A stretch of 64,000 bases of DNA from JAJDYQ01 sp965214035 (GTDB taxonomy: Bacteria > Pseudomonadota > Gammaproteobacteria > JAJDYQ01): assembly GCA_965214035.1 (NCBI GenBank), contig OZ243932.1, forward strand, positions 496,001-560,000. Direction: 5' to 3'. The translations under genes and the position numbers were made by a program. Shown piece by piece: positions 9,566 through 17,546 of the stretch (positions within the stretch are counted from its first letter, which is position 1; each line of letters opens with the position of its first letter). The notes under the pieces are model-generated. The model had not been told where the DNA came from. It did not search any database and saw nothing but the letters and a program-made list of their open reading frames with translations.

Positions 9566-9913
9566 ATGTCAACCGGACTGCAAAGCTTATTATCGTTGTC
9601 TATCAAGGACAAGGCGGCGCTGTATGCCGCATATATGCCTTTCATAAAAAATGGCGGCCTGTTTATACCGACCAAAAAATCTTCATATAAGCTGGGTGAT
9701 GAGGTGTTCATGCTGGTCACTCTGATGGATTCCAAAGAAAAAACCCCGGTTGCCGGCAAAATAGTCTGGGTAACACCAGAAGGTGCCCAGGGTAGCCGGC
9801 AGGTGGGAATAGGCGTTCAGTTTGGCGATCAGGATAAGGGTGTCACCAAAAACAAGATCGAAGGTTTTCTGGCCGGAGCCCTTGAATCAGATCGCTCAAC
9901 CCACACGATGTAG
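9566..9913 (+). CDS. pilZ: PilZ-domain protein
   Basis: 115 residues forming a single PilZ-type domain, beginning LLSLSIKDKAALYAAYMPFI and ending with VGIGVQFGDQDK. The RxxxR and DxSxxG motifs needed for cyclic-di-GMP binding are not visible (the corresponding parts read KNGGLFIPTKK), as in the Pseudomonas type IV pilus protein PilZ, which acts through PilB rather than by binding the nucleotide. Placement immediately after holB is the usual one for that protein. It probably supports the pilus encoded at 37-41 kb. Confidence 0.88.
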   Translation: MSTGLQSLLSLSIKDKAALYAAYMPFIKNGGLFIPTKKSSYKLGDEVFMLVTLMDSKEKTPVAGKIVWVTPEGAQGSRQVGIGVQFGDQDKGVTKNKIEGFLAGALESDRSTHTM

Positions 9914-9940
9914 CCTTGTTGCTCTTTTGAGTCGTTTTAT

Positions 9941-10357
9941 ATGGAAAATTCGCAACCGATGACGTCGCGTCGCCCTTATCTTGTTCGGGCATTTTATGAC
10001 TGGATTACGGATAATGCGATGACTCCCCTGATTGCGGTTGATGCCGGATTTGAGGGTGTTGAGGTGCCGCGTGAGTGTGTGGTGGATGGCGAGATTGTCC
10101 TGAATCTTTCACCTTCAGCGGTTCGTAATCTGGATATCGGGTCGGAGTGCATTACCTTTGATGCCAGATTTTCTGGCAGGGCGCAGTTTGTGCTGGTACC
10201 GGTTGAGGCGGTTTATGCGATTTATGCGCAGGAAAACGGTGAGGGCGGGGTGTTTTCTCCGTCTCGCCGTCATGATGATGCTGAGCCGGATGATGCTGAC
10301 AGAACGCCCGCACTTGAACCGGCATCCGGCAGGCCCGCCCTGAAGATTGTCCGCTAG
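9941..10357 (+). CDS. sspB: ClpXP protease specificity-enhancing factor
   Basis: 138 residues: the SspB substrate-binding fold (RRPYLVRAFYDWITDN, VLNLSPSAVRNL, FDARFSGRAQFVLVPVEAVYAIYAQENG), a flexible acidic linker, and the C-terminal ClpX-binding peptide GRPALKIVR. It tethers ssrA-tagged proteins to ClpXP. It is normally next to sspA; here it follows pilZ with a 27-bp gap and converges on dolP. Shorter than E. coli SspB only in the linker. Confidence 0.92.
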   Translation: MENSQPMTSRRPYLVRAFYDWITDNAMTPLIAVDAGFEGVEVPRECVVDGEIVLNLSPSAVRNLDIGSECITFDARFSGRAQFVLVPVEAVYAIYAQENGEGGVFSPSRRHDDAEPDDADRTPALEPASGRPALKIVR

Positions 10358-10427
10358 GCATGATTCGACAGTGGGTCAGGCAGGTGCCGGTTTTCCGTAC
10401 TGTTTTTAATATGACGCAGCCCGGTTG

Positions 10428-11174
10428 TTAGCTTTCCGGAGTGATGTATTCAAACAGGCGTATGACTTTTTCCACGCCGCTGACCACTCGGGTTTTTTCG
10501 GTCGCTGTGTCGGCTTCTGCTTTCGTCACCAGCCCCATCAGATAGACGGTGCCTGCTTCTGTGACCGTTTTTATGCGGGTAGCGTCAAAGCCGGGTACCT
10601 TGATGTTCAGTAACGCGGCCTTTACTTTTGCCGTGGTAAAAGTGTCCCGGCTGCGTTCGAGCAGAGGGGAGGGAGGGCCAATGACCAATTCGTTGAAAAT
10701 CTGTCGGTTGTCAGCGACCTGTGCCGTGATGGCATTCGCACGCACTTTCAGGTCTTCACTGGCTACCTCGCCGCTCAGTAATATGGTGTTGTTATAGACA
10801 GTGACATTGATATGGCTGGCTTCGTTGAGTTCGCTGTCTTTGTACAGGGACTGGCTGATATTCCAGGACAGTACCCGATCGTCAATGACCGTGCCGACAC
10901 TTCTTCGATCATGGATGGTGGCGGCACCTGTGGCGACTCCACCGAGAATAATCCCGCCGGCACAGCTCGACAACAGTGATGCCAGACAGAGTATCAGGGA
11001 TACCTTGAGCAGGTTTGCACCGGACCTGTCAAAGCGTGTAAGGCAAAAATTTGATTTTTGCTTTCTTTCTCCGTTCAGTTGCAGTAACTGTTTGATTTTC
11101 TTCATATATTTCTGTGTCCTGAGAGCTCCTGATTTAATCAGGGTTGCTGCCATGGGTATAAATTCTGTATTCAT
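10428..11174 (-). CDS. dolP: BON-domain outer-membrane lipoprotein (DolP/YraP type)
   Basis: Two BON domains (roughly residues 95-160 and 170-240) follow a lipobox, LASLLSSC, with the acylated Cys at residue 71. DolP keeps the outer membrane intact and supports division-site remodelling. The frame opens at an ATG (11174) that overlaps the diaA stop as ATGA, suggesting coupling, but this puts 50 residues before the signal sequence; an internal ATG at 11105 gives a more ordinary length. It is the last gene of the lpoA-yraN-diaA-dolP block. Confidence 0.85.
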   Translation of the reverse strand: MNTEFIPMAATLIKSGALRTQKYMKKIKQLLQLNGERKQKSNFCLTRFDRSGANLLKVSLILCLASLLSSCAGGIILGGVATGAATIHDRRSVGTVIDDRVLSWNISQSLYKDSELNEASHINVTVYNNTILLSGEVASEDLKVRANAITAQVADNRQIFNELVIGPPSPLLERSRDTFTTAKVKAALLNIKVPGFDATRIKTVTEAGTVYLMGLVTKAEADTATEKTRVVSGVEKVIRLFEYITPES

Positions 11175-11824
11175 CGTGTTGTCTCTTGTAAGTCGAGCCC
11201 CAGCAGTGTGCGGTCAATCAGGTCGCACAGGCAGTGGATGATCAGTAAATGTATTTCCTGGATGCGCGCGGTTGTCGAACCGGGGGCCCTCAGCTCCAGA
11301 TCATTATCGGATAAATTGAAGGTGATGTCGCCTCCTTCTTTGCCGGTCAGTGCAATGATGTCGATTCCTCTGTCCTGTGCCGTTTTGATGGCGCTGACGA
11401 CATTGACCGAACTGCCGCTGGTGGATATTGCGAGCAGGATGTCACCTCTGTGCCCCAGTCCCTTGATTTGTTTTGCAAAGATTTCACTGTATGAGTAGTC
11501 ATTGGCTATGGAAGTCAGTGTCGAGGTATCGGTCGTCAGGGCAATGGCGGGAAGAGATGGGCGTTCCAGCTCAAACCGGTTCAGCATTTCTGACGAGAAG
11601 TGCTGGGCATCGGCAGCCGAACCGCCATTGCCACAGCTCATCACTTTGTTTCCCCGTGTCAGGCATTCGGCGATCATGGCGGCGGCCCTGGCAATGTTGT
11701 CCGGCAGTATCTGCATGGCCGCAAGTTTGGTGTCGATACTGTTCTGAAATGTCTGCATGGCATGTGCGGACATGTTTTTCAGTTTGTCCGATTTTTCGGA
11801 TGTATCTGGTTTTGAACCTGTCAT
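11171..11824 (-). CDS. diaA: DnaA initiator-associating protein (SIS domain)
   Basis: 217 residues with one SIS domain: SCGNGGSAADAQHFSSE, AISTSGSSVNVV and an E-Q-type C-terminal helix. The fold is shared with GmhA (sedoheptulose-7-phosphate isomerase); the position between yraN and a BON lipoprotein favours DiaA, which binds DnaA and helps it assemble at oriC. About 20 residues longer at the N-terminus than E. coli DiaA; a later Met (MSAHAMQTFQ) is a possible alternative start. Overlaps the dolP start by 4 bp. Confidence 0.85.
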   Translation of the reverse strand: MTGSKPDTSEKSDKLKNMSAHAMQTFQNSIDTKLAAMQILPDNIARAAAMIAECLTRGNKVMSCGNGGSAADAQHFSSEMLNRFELERPSLPAIALTTDTSTLTSIANDYSYSEIFAKQIKGLGHRGDILLAISTSGSSVNVVSAIKTAQDRGIDIIALTGKEGGDITFNLSDNDLELRAPGSTTARIQEIHLLIIHCLCDLIDRTLLGLDLQETTR

Positions 11825-11839
11825 GGGGAGTCAGGCGAA

Positions 11840-12208
11840 TTAATGAGAATAAGGGTGAATGATAAAGGCATTTTTATACCAGTCAATTTCCGGATCGCCA
11901 AGGTCACCGTGTATGGCGATGATGTCAAAACGACACGGGTGTTCCCTATAGCGCGGATTCTGCATGAGATAGTAACTGGCCGTTTTAGCAAGTTTGTTGT
12001 GCTTGGATGATGTCACTGTCTCGGCGGCACTGCCGAAAAGCGAGTGCTTCCGGTATCTTGCTTCAATGAAGCACAGGGTCGCTTTTTCCAGGGCAATAAT
12101 ATCGATTTCTCCATAACGGCTATAAAAGTTTTTTGCCTGAATGGTCGTTTTGCTGCTCAGCCAGTCGCAGGCAATGACTTCGGCCTGATTGCCAATTAAT
12201 TTTGTCAT
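11840..12208 (-). CDS. yraN: YraN/UPF0102 family endonuclease-like protein
   Basis: 122 residues with the PD-(D/E)xK-like core of UPF0102: GNQAEVIACDWL at the N-terminus, YGEIDIIALEKATLCFIEARYR in the centre (quoted region includes the acidic pair and E-A-R), and FDIIAI near the end. Function is unproven; the fold resembles Holliday-junction resolvases. Its ATG overlaps the lpoA stop (ATGA), the arrangement seen in other gammaproteobacteria. Confidence 0.88.
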   Translation of the reverse strand: MTKLIGNQAEVIACDWLSSKTTIQAKNFYSRYGEIDIIALEKATLCFIEARYRKHSLFGSAAETVTSSKHNKLAKTASYYLMQNPRYREHPCRFDIIAIHGDLGDPEIDWYKNAFIIHPYSH

Positions 12209-14313
12209 TCTGGTTTTCCGGCATCATCCCATGTGATGGGAATGCCATCGCGAAATACGGCCCAGTGTGATTCACGTTCGACAATGCCAGCGTTGCTGAG
12301 TGATAGCCTGCCGGTTTCGCCATTGATCTGTTCTCCAGTATGTCTGGCCAGCCATTCGATCTGGGGCAGAAGCCTGAATGTATCCGCACCTAGTGCATAG
12401 AAGCGTGGGTATTGTTCAGTCATATCAGCCGGCCAGTTGTCTCGCAGAATTTTTCTGAGTGAGCCGGGGACAGGCTTGTCATTCAGTATCCAGGGCATGT
12501 CGGTGAAATATATGCCGTCCAGATCTTTATCACGCACAGCATCGGGCCGGGCAGTATAGATGTGGGAGGTCGCATAGATGGGAATGTGGTCGGCATAGTA
12601 AAATTTCAGTTGGGATTTTATCTGTCTGGCTTCCTGCGGGGATGCGGCCATGAAAATCAGTTCAATGTCACGGCGCAGGCCCGGTGCGAATTTAATGTCC
12701 CGACTCAGTAGCTGTTGCAACCGTTGATACCTGATTCTGCTTTTGTCCAGATTGAGTGCCTGTTGTATGCCACGCGAATGATCAGGGGTTTCGCGTGGGT
12801 AACGGTATTCCGTAACAATGATTCCCCCCGGTTTTTGATAGGCTGCCGCAAAGGCTTCATAAAGGCGGTTTCCCCAGGCATTGTCCGGCACTATCACCAT
12901 CGCCTGCCGGTGACTGTCAAGGTGCGCCTGACTTGCTGCCTGGATGGCTTCCGATTCCGGAGCCAGTGTAAATTGATAGATTTTATGGTCCGAGCCAGAT
13001 TCTGGTATGTGTTGCGGCAGTTGGTTCAGGACAAGCAGCGGCACGGAGGCAGTCTCCGGGGCATCCTGTTGGCTCCGGGGAGGGGTGACGGACTCGCTCA
13101 TCGATGGGTTCGGTTTGTCGGCTTCTTCTGGCGTCAGGGATTCAGCGGGTTCAACGGCCGGCGGGCCGGGTTGGTCGCTTTTCTCCTGTATTCTATCAGC
13201 GGCGATCATCGCCACTGCGGCTACGGCGGCTTTGTCCAGGGGGCCGACTATGAAGTCAGCCCCGCTTTCGCTGGCCTGTTGAAATAATAGCGTCGCAAGT
13301 TCGGGATTGCCGCCGGTATCGTGGATATCGATGACGGTGTTGATGGCAAACTGTTGCCTGATCTCCAGATAGTTTGCCAGAAATCCGTCTCGAATAGCCT
13401 GACCGATGTTTTGTAGCTTGCCCGATAGTGGTAGCAGTAGTGCTATGTGTTGCGGGTGGTTACTGACGGCAATTTGCCGTTGCCTGATAGTCTCAATTAT
13501 ATAACGATGGGCGGGGTGGTCGGGGTGTCGCTGTGACCATTGATCAATTGACCGGTTCAGCAGGGCAGGATTGTGCTGCTGCCTGTTCAGATAGGCAAGC
13601 TCCAGCCAGCCGCTGAATATGTCTGCAATCTCGGATATGTGACTGCTGATTGTGTCCGGTGCCAATCGCATGAGGCTTCGCCATAGTCGCTGGTCATTTT
13701 GTTGTTTGCGGGCTGTCTCATGATCGGCATAGAGTTTGTCCAGTTCTATGCGCAGTTGCGCACTTTTAATGGCAAGGCCGCCTTGGGTCAGCGCATCTGC
13801 TTTTAACTCCATGAGTTGTATTTTTTCTTCTGCTGTTGCCAGCAGGCGGATGCTGTCGATATTGGTCCGGACATCGTCTGGGCGGCCCTGGGCAAGCAGT
13901 AGTTTTTGCTTGAGAATCTCAATGCGAACCTGGTAGGTGCCTGTCGGATATTGCCGTTGGAGTGTTGTAATGCGTTTTCCGGTGGTTGTTGGTGCTTCGT
14001 GATCAATGGATAGTTGTACGGCTTTCTGCCGCAACCTGAATCCTTCGTCTGCCGGCTTTTTTTCGGCCATTTCGAGGAGTCGTTTGATGGCGATCAGCGG
14101 AGGTAATTCTTCGATCAGCTGGTCGATTGTATCCGGGCCGGTTGTTTCGGGGGCCAGTGTGATTCTGTCTTCCACTTCGGCTTTGGGGGTGGCCTGTTGG
14201 CAGGCAGGCAGTATGCCCATGCACAGGATAAGGAGAGACAGTGTGATTGGGTGGTTGTTGGGCAGGCGTACAGGTAGTCGGTAAAAATTGCTGCCTGTCA
14301 GTCGGGGAAACAT
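12205..14313 (-). CDS. lpoA: Outer-membrane lipoprotein activator of PBP1A
   Basis: 702 residues. A type II signal peptide ends at LPAC (Cys 38), followed by a TPR-like N-terminal domain (to ~residue 280) and a C-terminal periplasmic-binding-protein fold (HIALLLPLSGKLQNIGQAIRDG onward, quoted in part). LpoA reaches across the peptidoglycan from the outer membrane to activate the synthase PBP1A. A Pro/Ser/Glu-rich insertion around residues 375-425 (PAVEPAESLTPEEADKPNPS) lies inside the binding fold. Divergent from rsmI with only 14 bp between starts, the standard gammaproteobacterial layout; first gene of lpoA-yraN-diaA-dolP. Confidence 0.92.
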   Translation of the reverse strand: MFPRLTGSNFYRLPVRLPNNHPITLSLLILCMGILPACQQATPKAEVEDRITLAPETTGPDTIDQLIEELPPLIAIKRLLEMAEKKPADEGFRLRQKAVQLSIDHEAPTTTGKRITTLQRQYPTGTYQVRIEILKQKLLLAQGRPDDVRTNIDSIRLLATAEEKIQLMELKADALTQGGLAIKSAQLRIELDKLYADHETARKQQNDQRLWRSLMRLAPDTISSHISEIADIFSGWLELAYLNRQQHNPALLNRSIDQWSQRHPDHPAHRYIIETIRQRQIAVSNHPQHIALLLPLSGKLQNIGQAIRDGFLANYLEIRQQFAINTVIDIHDTGGNPELATLLFQQASESGADFIVGPLDKAAVAAVAMIAADRIQEKSDQPGPPAVEPAESLTPEEADKPNPSMSESVTPPRSQQDAPETASVPLLVLNQLPQHIPESGSDHKIYQFTLAPESEAIQAASQAHLDSHRQAMVIVPDNAWGNRLYEAFAAAYQKPGGIIVTEYRYPRETPDHSRGIQQALNLDKSRIRYQRLQQLLSRDIKFAPGLRRDIELIFMAASPQEARQIKSQLKFYYADHIPIYATSHIYTARPDAVRDKDLDGIYFTDMPWILNDKPVPGSLRKILRDNWPADMTEQYPRFYALGADTFRLLPQIEWLARHTGEQINGETGRLSLSNAGIVERESHWAVFRDGIPITWDDAGKPE

Positions 14314-14327
14314 TTAGTATATACCTC

Positions 14328-15188
14328 ATGGAAACGGGTTGTCTTTTCGTGGTTGCAACGCCCATCGGCAATTTGGCCGATATTACTCAACGGGCGATTG
14401 AAACACTCAGGAAAGTTGACCTGATTGCCGCAGAAGATACACGACACAGCCGCAAATTGCTCGCTTATCTGGCGATAAATGCCCGATTGGTTTCACTGCA
14501 TGACCACAACGAGCGTAGCCGTGCCAAAACCCTGATTGAGCAGATGCAGCAAGGGGCGCTGGTTGCGCTGGTCAGTGATGCGGGTACACCGACTATCAGT
14601 GATCCGGGCTATTATCTGGTGCGCACGGCACAGGATGCCGGTATTCCGGTGTCTCCTGTGCCCGGGGCGAGTGCCGTTGTGGCGGCGTTAAGTGCCTCCG
14701 GTCTGCCGGTGAACCGGTTTTACTTTCACGGCTTTTTGCCGGACAGGGCGGCTGCCCGAAGGGCAGCCCTGCAGCATTTGGCTGATATTCAGGGAACACT
14801 GGTCTTTTATGAGTCGAGCCGGCGAATGATTGCCTGTTTGCAGGATGTCAGTGACATTCTGGGTGGCGAACGCGAAATGGCAGTCGCCAGAGAATTGACC
14901 AAGGTGCATGAAACGGTATCGCGCAATAGAGTTTCTGCGGTGCTCGATGACTATCTGGCTGGCCGATCAGAGTCGCGAGGTGAGTTTGTGTTGCTGATTG
15001 CAGGTGCGCAGAAGGTGGATCGCGATGGGGATATGCGGCAGGTGCAGACGCTGTTGGATGAGCTTGGCGGCAGCCTGCCGGCAGGTCGGTTGGCTTCGGC
15101 AGTCAGCCGGGCTATGAGTGTGCCCAGAAAGCGTGTTTACCGAATGGTGTTGGATATGAAGGGTCGGCAGCGGCCGGGTAAAGGCTGA
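14328..15188 (+). CDS. rsmI: 16S rRNA 2'-O-methyltransferase RsmI
   Basis: 286 residues of the tetrapyrrole-methylase fold: LFVVATPIGNLADITQRA at the N-terminus, AAEDTRHSRKLL, LVSDAGTPTISDPGYYLV and PVPGASAVVAALSASGLP. It methylates the ribose of C1402 in 16S rRNA using SAM. The open frame extends to 14247, but the ATG at 14328 gives the exact family N-terminus and avoids overlap with lpoA. The C-terminal helical domain (LLDELGGSLPAGRLASAV) is present, so the gene is complete. Confidence 0.94.
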   Translation: METGCLFVVATPIGNLADITQRAIETLRKVDLIAAEDTRHSRKLLAYLAINARLVSLHDHNERSRAKTLIEQMQQGALVALVSDAGTPTISDPGYYLVRTAQDAGIPVSPVPGASAVVAALSASGLPVNRFYFHGFLPDRAAARRAALQHLADIQGTLVFYESSRRMIACLQDVSDILGGEREMAVARELTKVHETVSRNRVSAVLDDYLAGRSESRGEFVLLIAGAQKVDRDGDMRQVQTLLDELGGSLPAGRLASAVSRAMSVPRKRVYRMVLDMKGRQRPGKG

Positions 15189-15225
15189 TTGGCTTCGTGG
15201 TAACCGGCATGTGGTTTTTATGCTC

Positions 15226-15254
15226 TTGGTATTTGTGGTCATCCCGCTTATAGT
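15226..15254 (+). promoter_or_regulatory. rnpB promoter with GC-rich discriminator
   Basis: TTGGTA (15226-15231), 17 bp, TATAGT (15249-15254), then GCCCCGC before the RNA start near 15263. A G+C-rich discriminator is typical of stable-RNA promoters under stringent control. Confidence 0.72.
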
Positions 15255-15262
15255 GCCCCGCT

Positions 15263-15613
15263 CAGGGAGTCAGTCAGGCAGTCGCTATATTGACATATAG
15301 AGGAAAGTCCGGACTCCACAGGGCAAGGGTGCCAGTTAACGGCTGGGGGGCGTGAGCCTACGGCAAGTGCCGCAGAAAATAGACCGCCCAAGCAGGTTCG
15401 CCTGCCGGTAAGGGTGAAAAGGTGTGGTAAGAGCGCACCGCACGGATGGTAACATTCCGTGGCAGGGTAAACCCCACCCGGAGCAAGACCAAATAGGGGA
15501 ACATAGTACATGGCCCGTGTCGTTCCCGGGTAGGTCGCTAGAGGCAGTTGGTGACAACTGTCCCAGATGAATGACTGTTCACGACAGAATCCGGCTTATC
15601 GGCTGACTCCCTG
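15263..15613 (+). ncRNA. rnpB: RNase P RNA (type A)
   Basis: The catalytic RNA that trims tRNA 5' ends. Conserved blocks are in order: GAGGAAAGTCCGGACTCC, GGTGCCAG, GTAAGAGCGCACCGC, ACCCGGAGCAAGACCAAATAG, AGATGAATGACTGTTCACGA (all quoted at 20 bases or fewer or in part) and ATCCGGCTTATCGGCTGA. Helix P1 is an 11-bp perfect pairing of CAGGGAGTCAG (15263-15273) with CTGACTCCCTG (15603-15613), which sets the ends. P12 is capped by a TTCG tetraloop (GCAGGTTCGCCTGC). The P3 region is short: CTATAT-TGAC-ATATAG, against a long branched P3 in E. coli. About 351 nt. No strong terminator follows. Confidence 0.96.
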
Positions 15614-15804
15614 ACTCTTTCATTATTGATCCCGGCATTCTGCCCATAGAAGCCGGCCACAGGCACCACCTGCCATCCCGCACTTGATTAAAGTGATTTG
15701 GTTGATAGTTCCCTTATCCATCTGATTATTAAATATTTTTGCTGTTCTGATCTGTCTCAAAAGAGCCAACTCTCTGTTATTTAAGGTGTCTTGGTAAAAA
15801 TAAC

Positions 15805-15833
15805 TTGAAATCTCTATTTTTACAGGCTATAGT
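15805..15833 (+). promoter_or_regulatory. Main promoter of the dcw (mra) cluster
   Basis: TTGAAA (15805-15810), 17 bp, TATAGT (15828-15833), placing transcription start near 15840, about 40 bp before mraZ. It is the only good sigma70-type match in the 267 bp between rnpB and mraZ. Confidence 0.72.
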
Positions 15834-15880
15834 GTATTTTAGTGGTTAAAAGTGGATATAAATGGGAGCCAGTGAGATAA
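15831..15880 (+). promoter_or_regulatory. Probable MraZ operator: 10-bp phased boxes
   Basis: TGGTT (15843-15847), TGGAT (15853-15857) and TGGGA (15863-15867) are spaced exactly 10 bp apart, matching the TGGGN-N5 direct repeats that MraZ binds to repress its own operon. The wider pattern AGTG recurs at 15831, 15841, 15851 and 15871, with AATG at 15861. The last box overlaps the likely ribosome binding site (GGGAG). Confidence 0.65.
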
Positions 15881-16339
15881 GTGTTTCGCGGGGTATTTAA
15901 ATTGAGCCTGGATGCGAAGGGCAGAATGGCGGTGCCGACCCGGTATCGTAGCCTGCTTGTGGACCGTTATGCCGGGAAGGTGGTGATTACGGTTGACCCG
16001 GACCATTGCTTGTCGATTTATCCTTTAAAGATTTGGGAGGAAATCGAGCGCAAGCTGGACCAGTTGCCTACATTTAATCCCTCGGCCAGAAAGTTGCAGC
16101 GCGCCCTGACTGGTCATGCAACGGAGGTGGAGATGGATGCCAATGGTCGTCTGATGATTCCGTCACCATTGCGTGAGTTTGCTGCTATCGACAGGAAGGC
16201 CGTGCTAATGGGGCAGGTGCGTAAGTTTGAGCTTTGGGATGCCGAGCAATATGAGGAGAACCGCAAGGATTGGCTGAAAGATATAAAGGGTATCGGGGAG
16301 CCGGACCTGCCGGATGAGTTTGCGTCCCTGTCTCTTTAA
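15881..16339 (+). CDS. mraZ: Transcriptional regulator and first gene of the dcw cluster
   Basis: 152 residues with two AbrB-like MraZ half-domains: FRGVFKLSLDAKGRMAVPTR at the start and a second DANGRLMIPSPLREF near residues 84-98. Both carry the D-x-x-G-R signature. MraZ forms a ring-shaped oligomer, binds the repeats in front of its own gene and tunes division-gene expression. The start is GTG at 15881; GGGAG lies about 12 bases before it. The stop overlaps the rsmH start (TAATG). Confidence 0.95.
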   Translation: MFRGVFKLSLDAKGRMAVPTRYRSLLVDRYAGKVVITVDPDHCLSIYPLKIWEEIERKLDQLPTFNPSARKLQRALTGHATEVEMDANGRLMIPSPLREFAAIDRKAVLMGQVRKFELWDAEQYEENRKDWLKDIKGIGEPDLPDEFASLSL

Positions 16340-17283
16340 TGTCAGCAGAGGAGTATCAGCACGAACCGGTTTTACTGGACGAAGTTATGAATTGTCTGCA
16401 GCCACATCATGCGGGTGTGTATGTGGACGGCACGTTTGGGCGTGGTGGTTATGCCCGGCGAATTCTGCATGCACTGGGCAACGATGGCCGGGTGGTTGCC
16501 CTGGATGTGGATCCGGATGCGATTGCATACGGTGAGCGGGTGTTCGGGAATGATCCCCGCTTGTTTTTAAGGCACGCAAATTACGGCAGGATTGTTGAGG
16601 TATTGAAGGGCCTGTCGGTGCCGGACAAGGTGAATGGCATGGTTTTTGATCTGGGTGTTTCGTCGCCTCAGTTTGATGATGCTGCCAGAGGTTTTAGTTT
16701 TCGGCGCGATGGGCCATTGGATATGCGTATGAATCCTCATGCAGGACAAAGCGCGGCAGACTGGGTGAATACGGTGGAACCAGCCGAGATGGTGCGTGTG
16801 ATAAGTCGGTTGGGAGAGGAAAGGCTGGCAGGCTTGATTACAAGGGCTGTTGTCAGGGCAAGGGAACAGGATGCGGTGACGACGACAGGTCAGTTGGCAG
16901 ACATTGTTTGTCAGGCTTTTCCTGAAAAGGAGAGGCGTAAACGCAGGATTCATCCTGCAACGAAGGTGTTTCAGGCGATTCGCATGCAGATCAATGATGA
17001 GTTGGGGCATCTTGAGCAGGCTTTGAGTACCGTACCAGAGGTATTGATGGCTGGAGGTGTGTTGGTCATGGTTTCTTTTCATTCGCTGGAGGATCGTATG
17101 GTTAAGCATTTTTTTCGTGACCTCGTTGAAGATGATAAGGCACCGATTGGGTTGCCTTTGCGAGACAGTCAGTTGAGCCGGAATTATGAATATGTGGCGA
17201 AGCTGATAAGGCCATCTGATGAGGAGGTGGAAAAAAATGCACGGGCACGCAGTGCTCGATTGAGAGCCATAAGAAAGATTTGA
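16339..17283 (+). CDS. rsmH: 16S rRNA (cytosine-1402-N4)-methyltransferase
   Basis: 314 residues: HEPVLLDEVM at the N-terminus, the SAM site YVDGTFGRGGYARRIL, VFDLGVSSPQFDDAARGFSF and the closing VSFHSLEDRMVKHFF. RsmH methylates the base of C1402, the same nucleotide whose ribose is methylated by RsmI at 14.3 kb. Overlaps mraZ by one base and ftsL by one base (TGATG), so the three are translated as a unit. Confidence 0.96.
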   Translation: MSAEEYQHEPVLLDEVMNCLQPHHAGVYVDGTFGRGGYARRILHALGNDGRVVALDVDPDAIAYGERVFGNDPRLFLRHANYGRIVEVLKGLSVPDKVNGMVFDLGVSSPQFDDAARGFSFRRDGPLDMRMNPHAGQSAADWVNTVEPAEMVRVISRLGEERLAGLITRAVVRAREQDAVTTTGQLADIVCQAFPEKERRKRRIHPATKVFQAIRMQINDELGHLEQALSTVPEVLMAGGVLVMVSFHSLEDRMVKHFFRDLVEDDKAPIGLPLRDSQLSRNYEYVAKLIRPSDEEVEKNARARSARLRAIRKI

Positions 17284-17543
17284 TGAAAGCCTGGGTGATT
17301 ATTTTACTGATTGGCTTGAATACCGTGTCCGCGCTCGGTGTGGTCAATAATCAATATCGTAAGCGTCTGACCGTTATAGAGATGCGCCACCTGTCAGAGA
17401 TTCGCGATGTGATCATTGATAAGCGATCACAGTTGTTGGTGGAGTATGCAGCGTGGAGTGCAAATGCACGTATTGAACGTCTGGCCATTGAGCATCTGAA
17501 TATGAGATATGGATATGACAATTATCTGTATTTGGGAATATAG
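17283..17543 (+). CDS. ftsL: Cell division protein FtsL
   Basis: 86 residues: a short cytoplasmic start, one membrane helix (WVIILLIGLNTVSALGVV) and a periplasmic stretch with heptad character (RLTVIEMRHLSEIRDVII). FtsL forms a trimer with FtsQ and FtsB to activate FtsW-FtsI. Sequence conservation is low, so the call rests on size, topology and position between rsmH and ftsI. ATG at 17283 is preferred over the adjacent TTG at 17280. Confidence 0.88.
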   Translation: MKAWVIILLIGLNTVSALGVVNNQYRKRLTVIEMRHLSEIRDVIIDKRSQLLVEYAAWSANARIERLAIEHLNMRYGYDNYLYLGI

Positions 17544-17546
17544 GTG

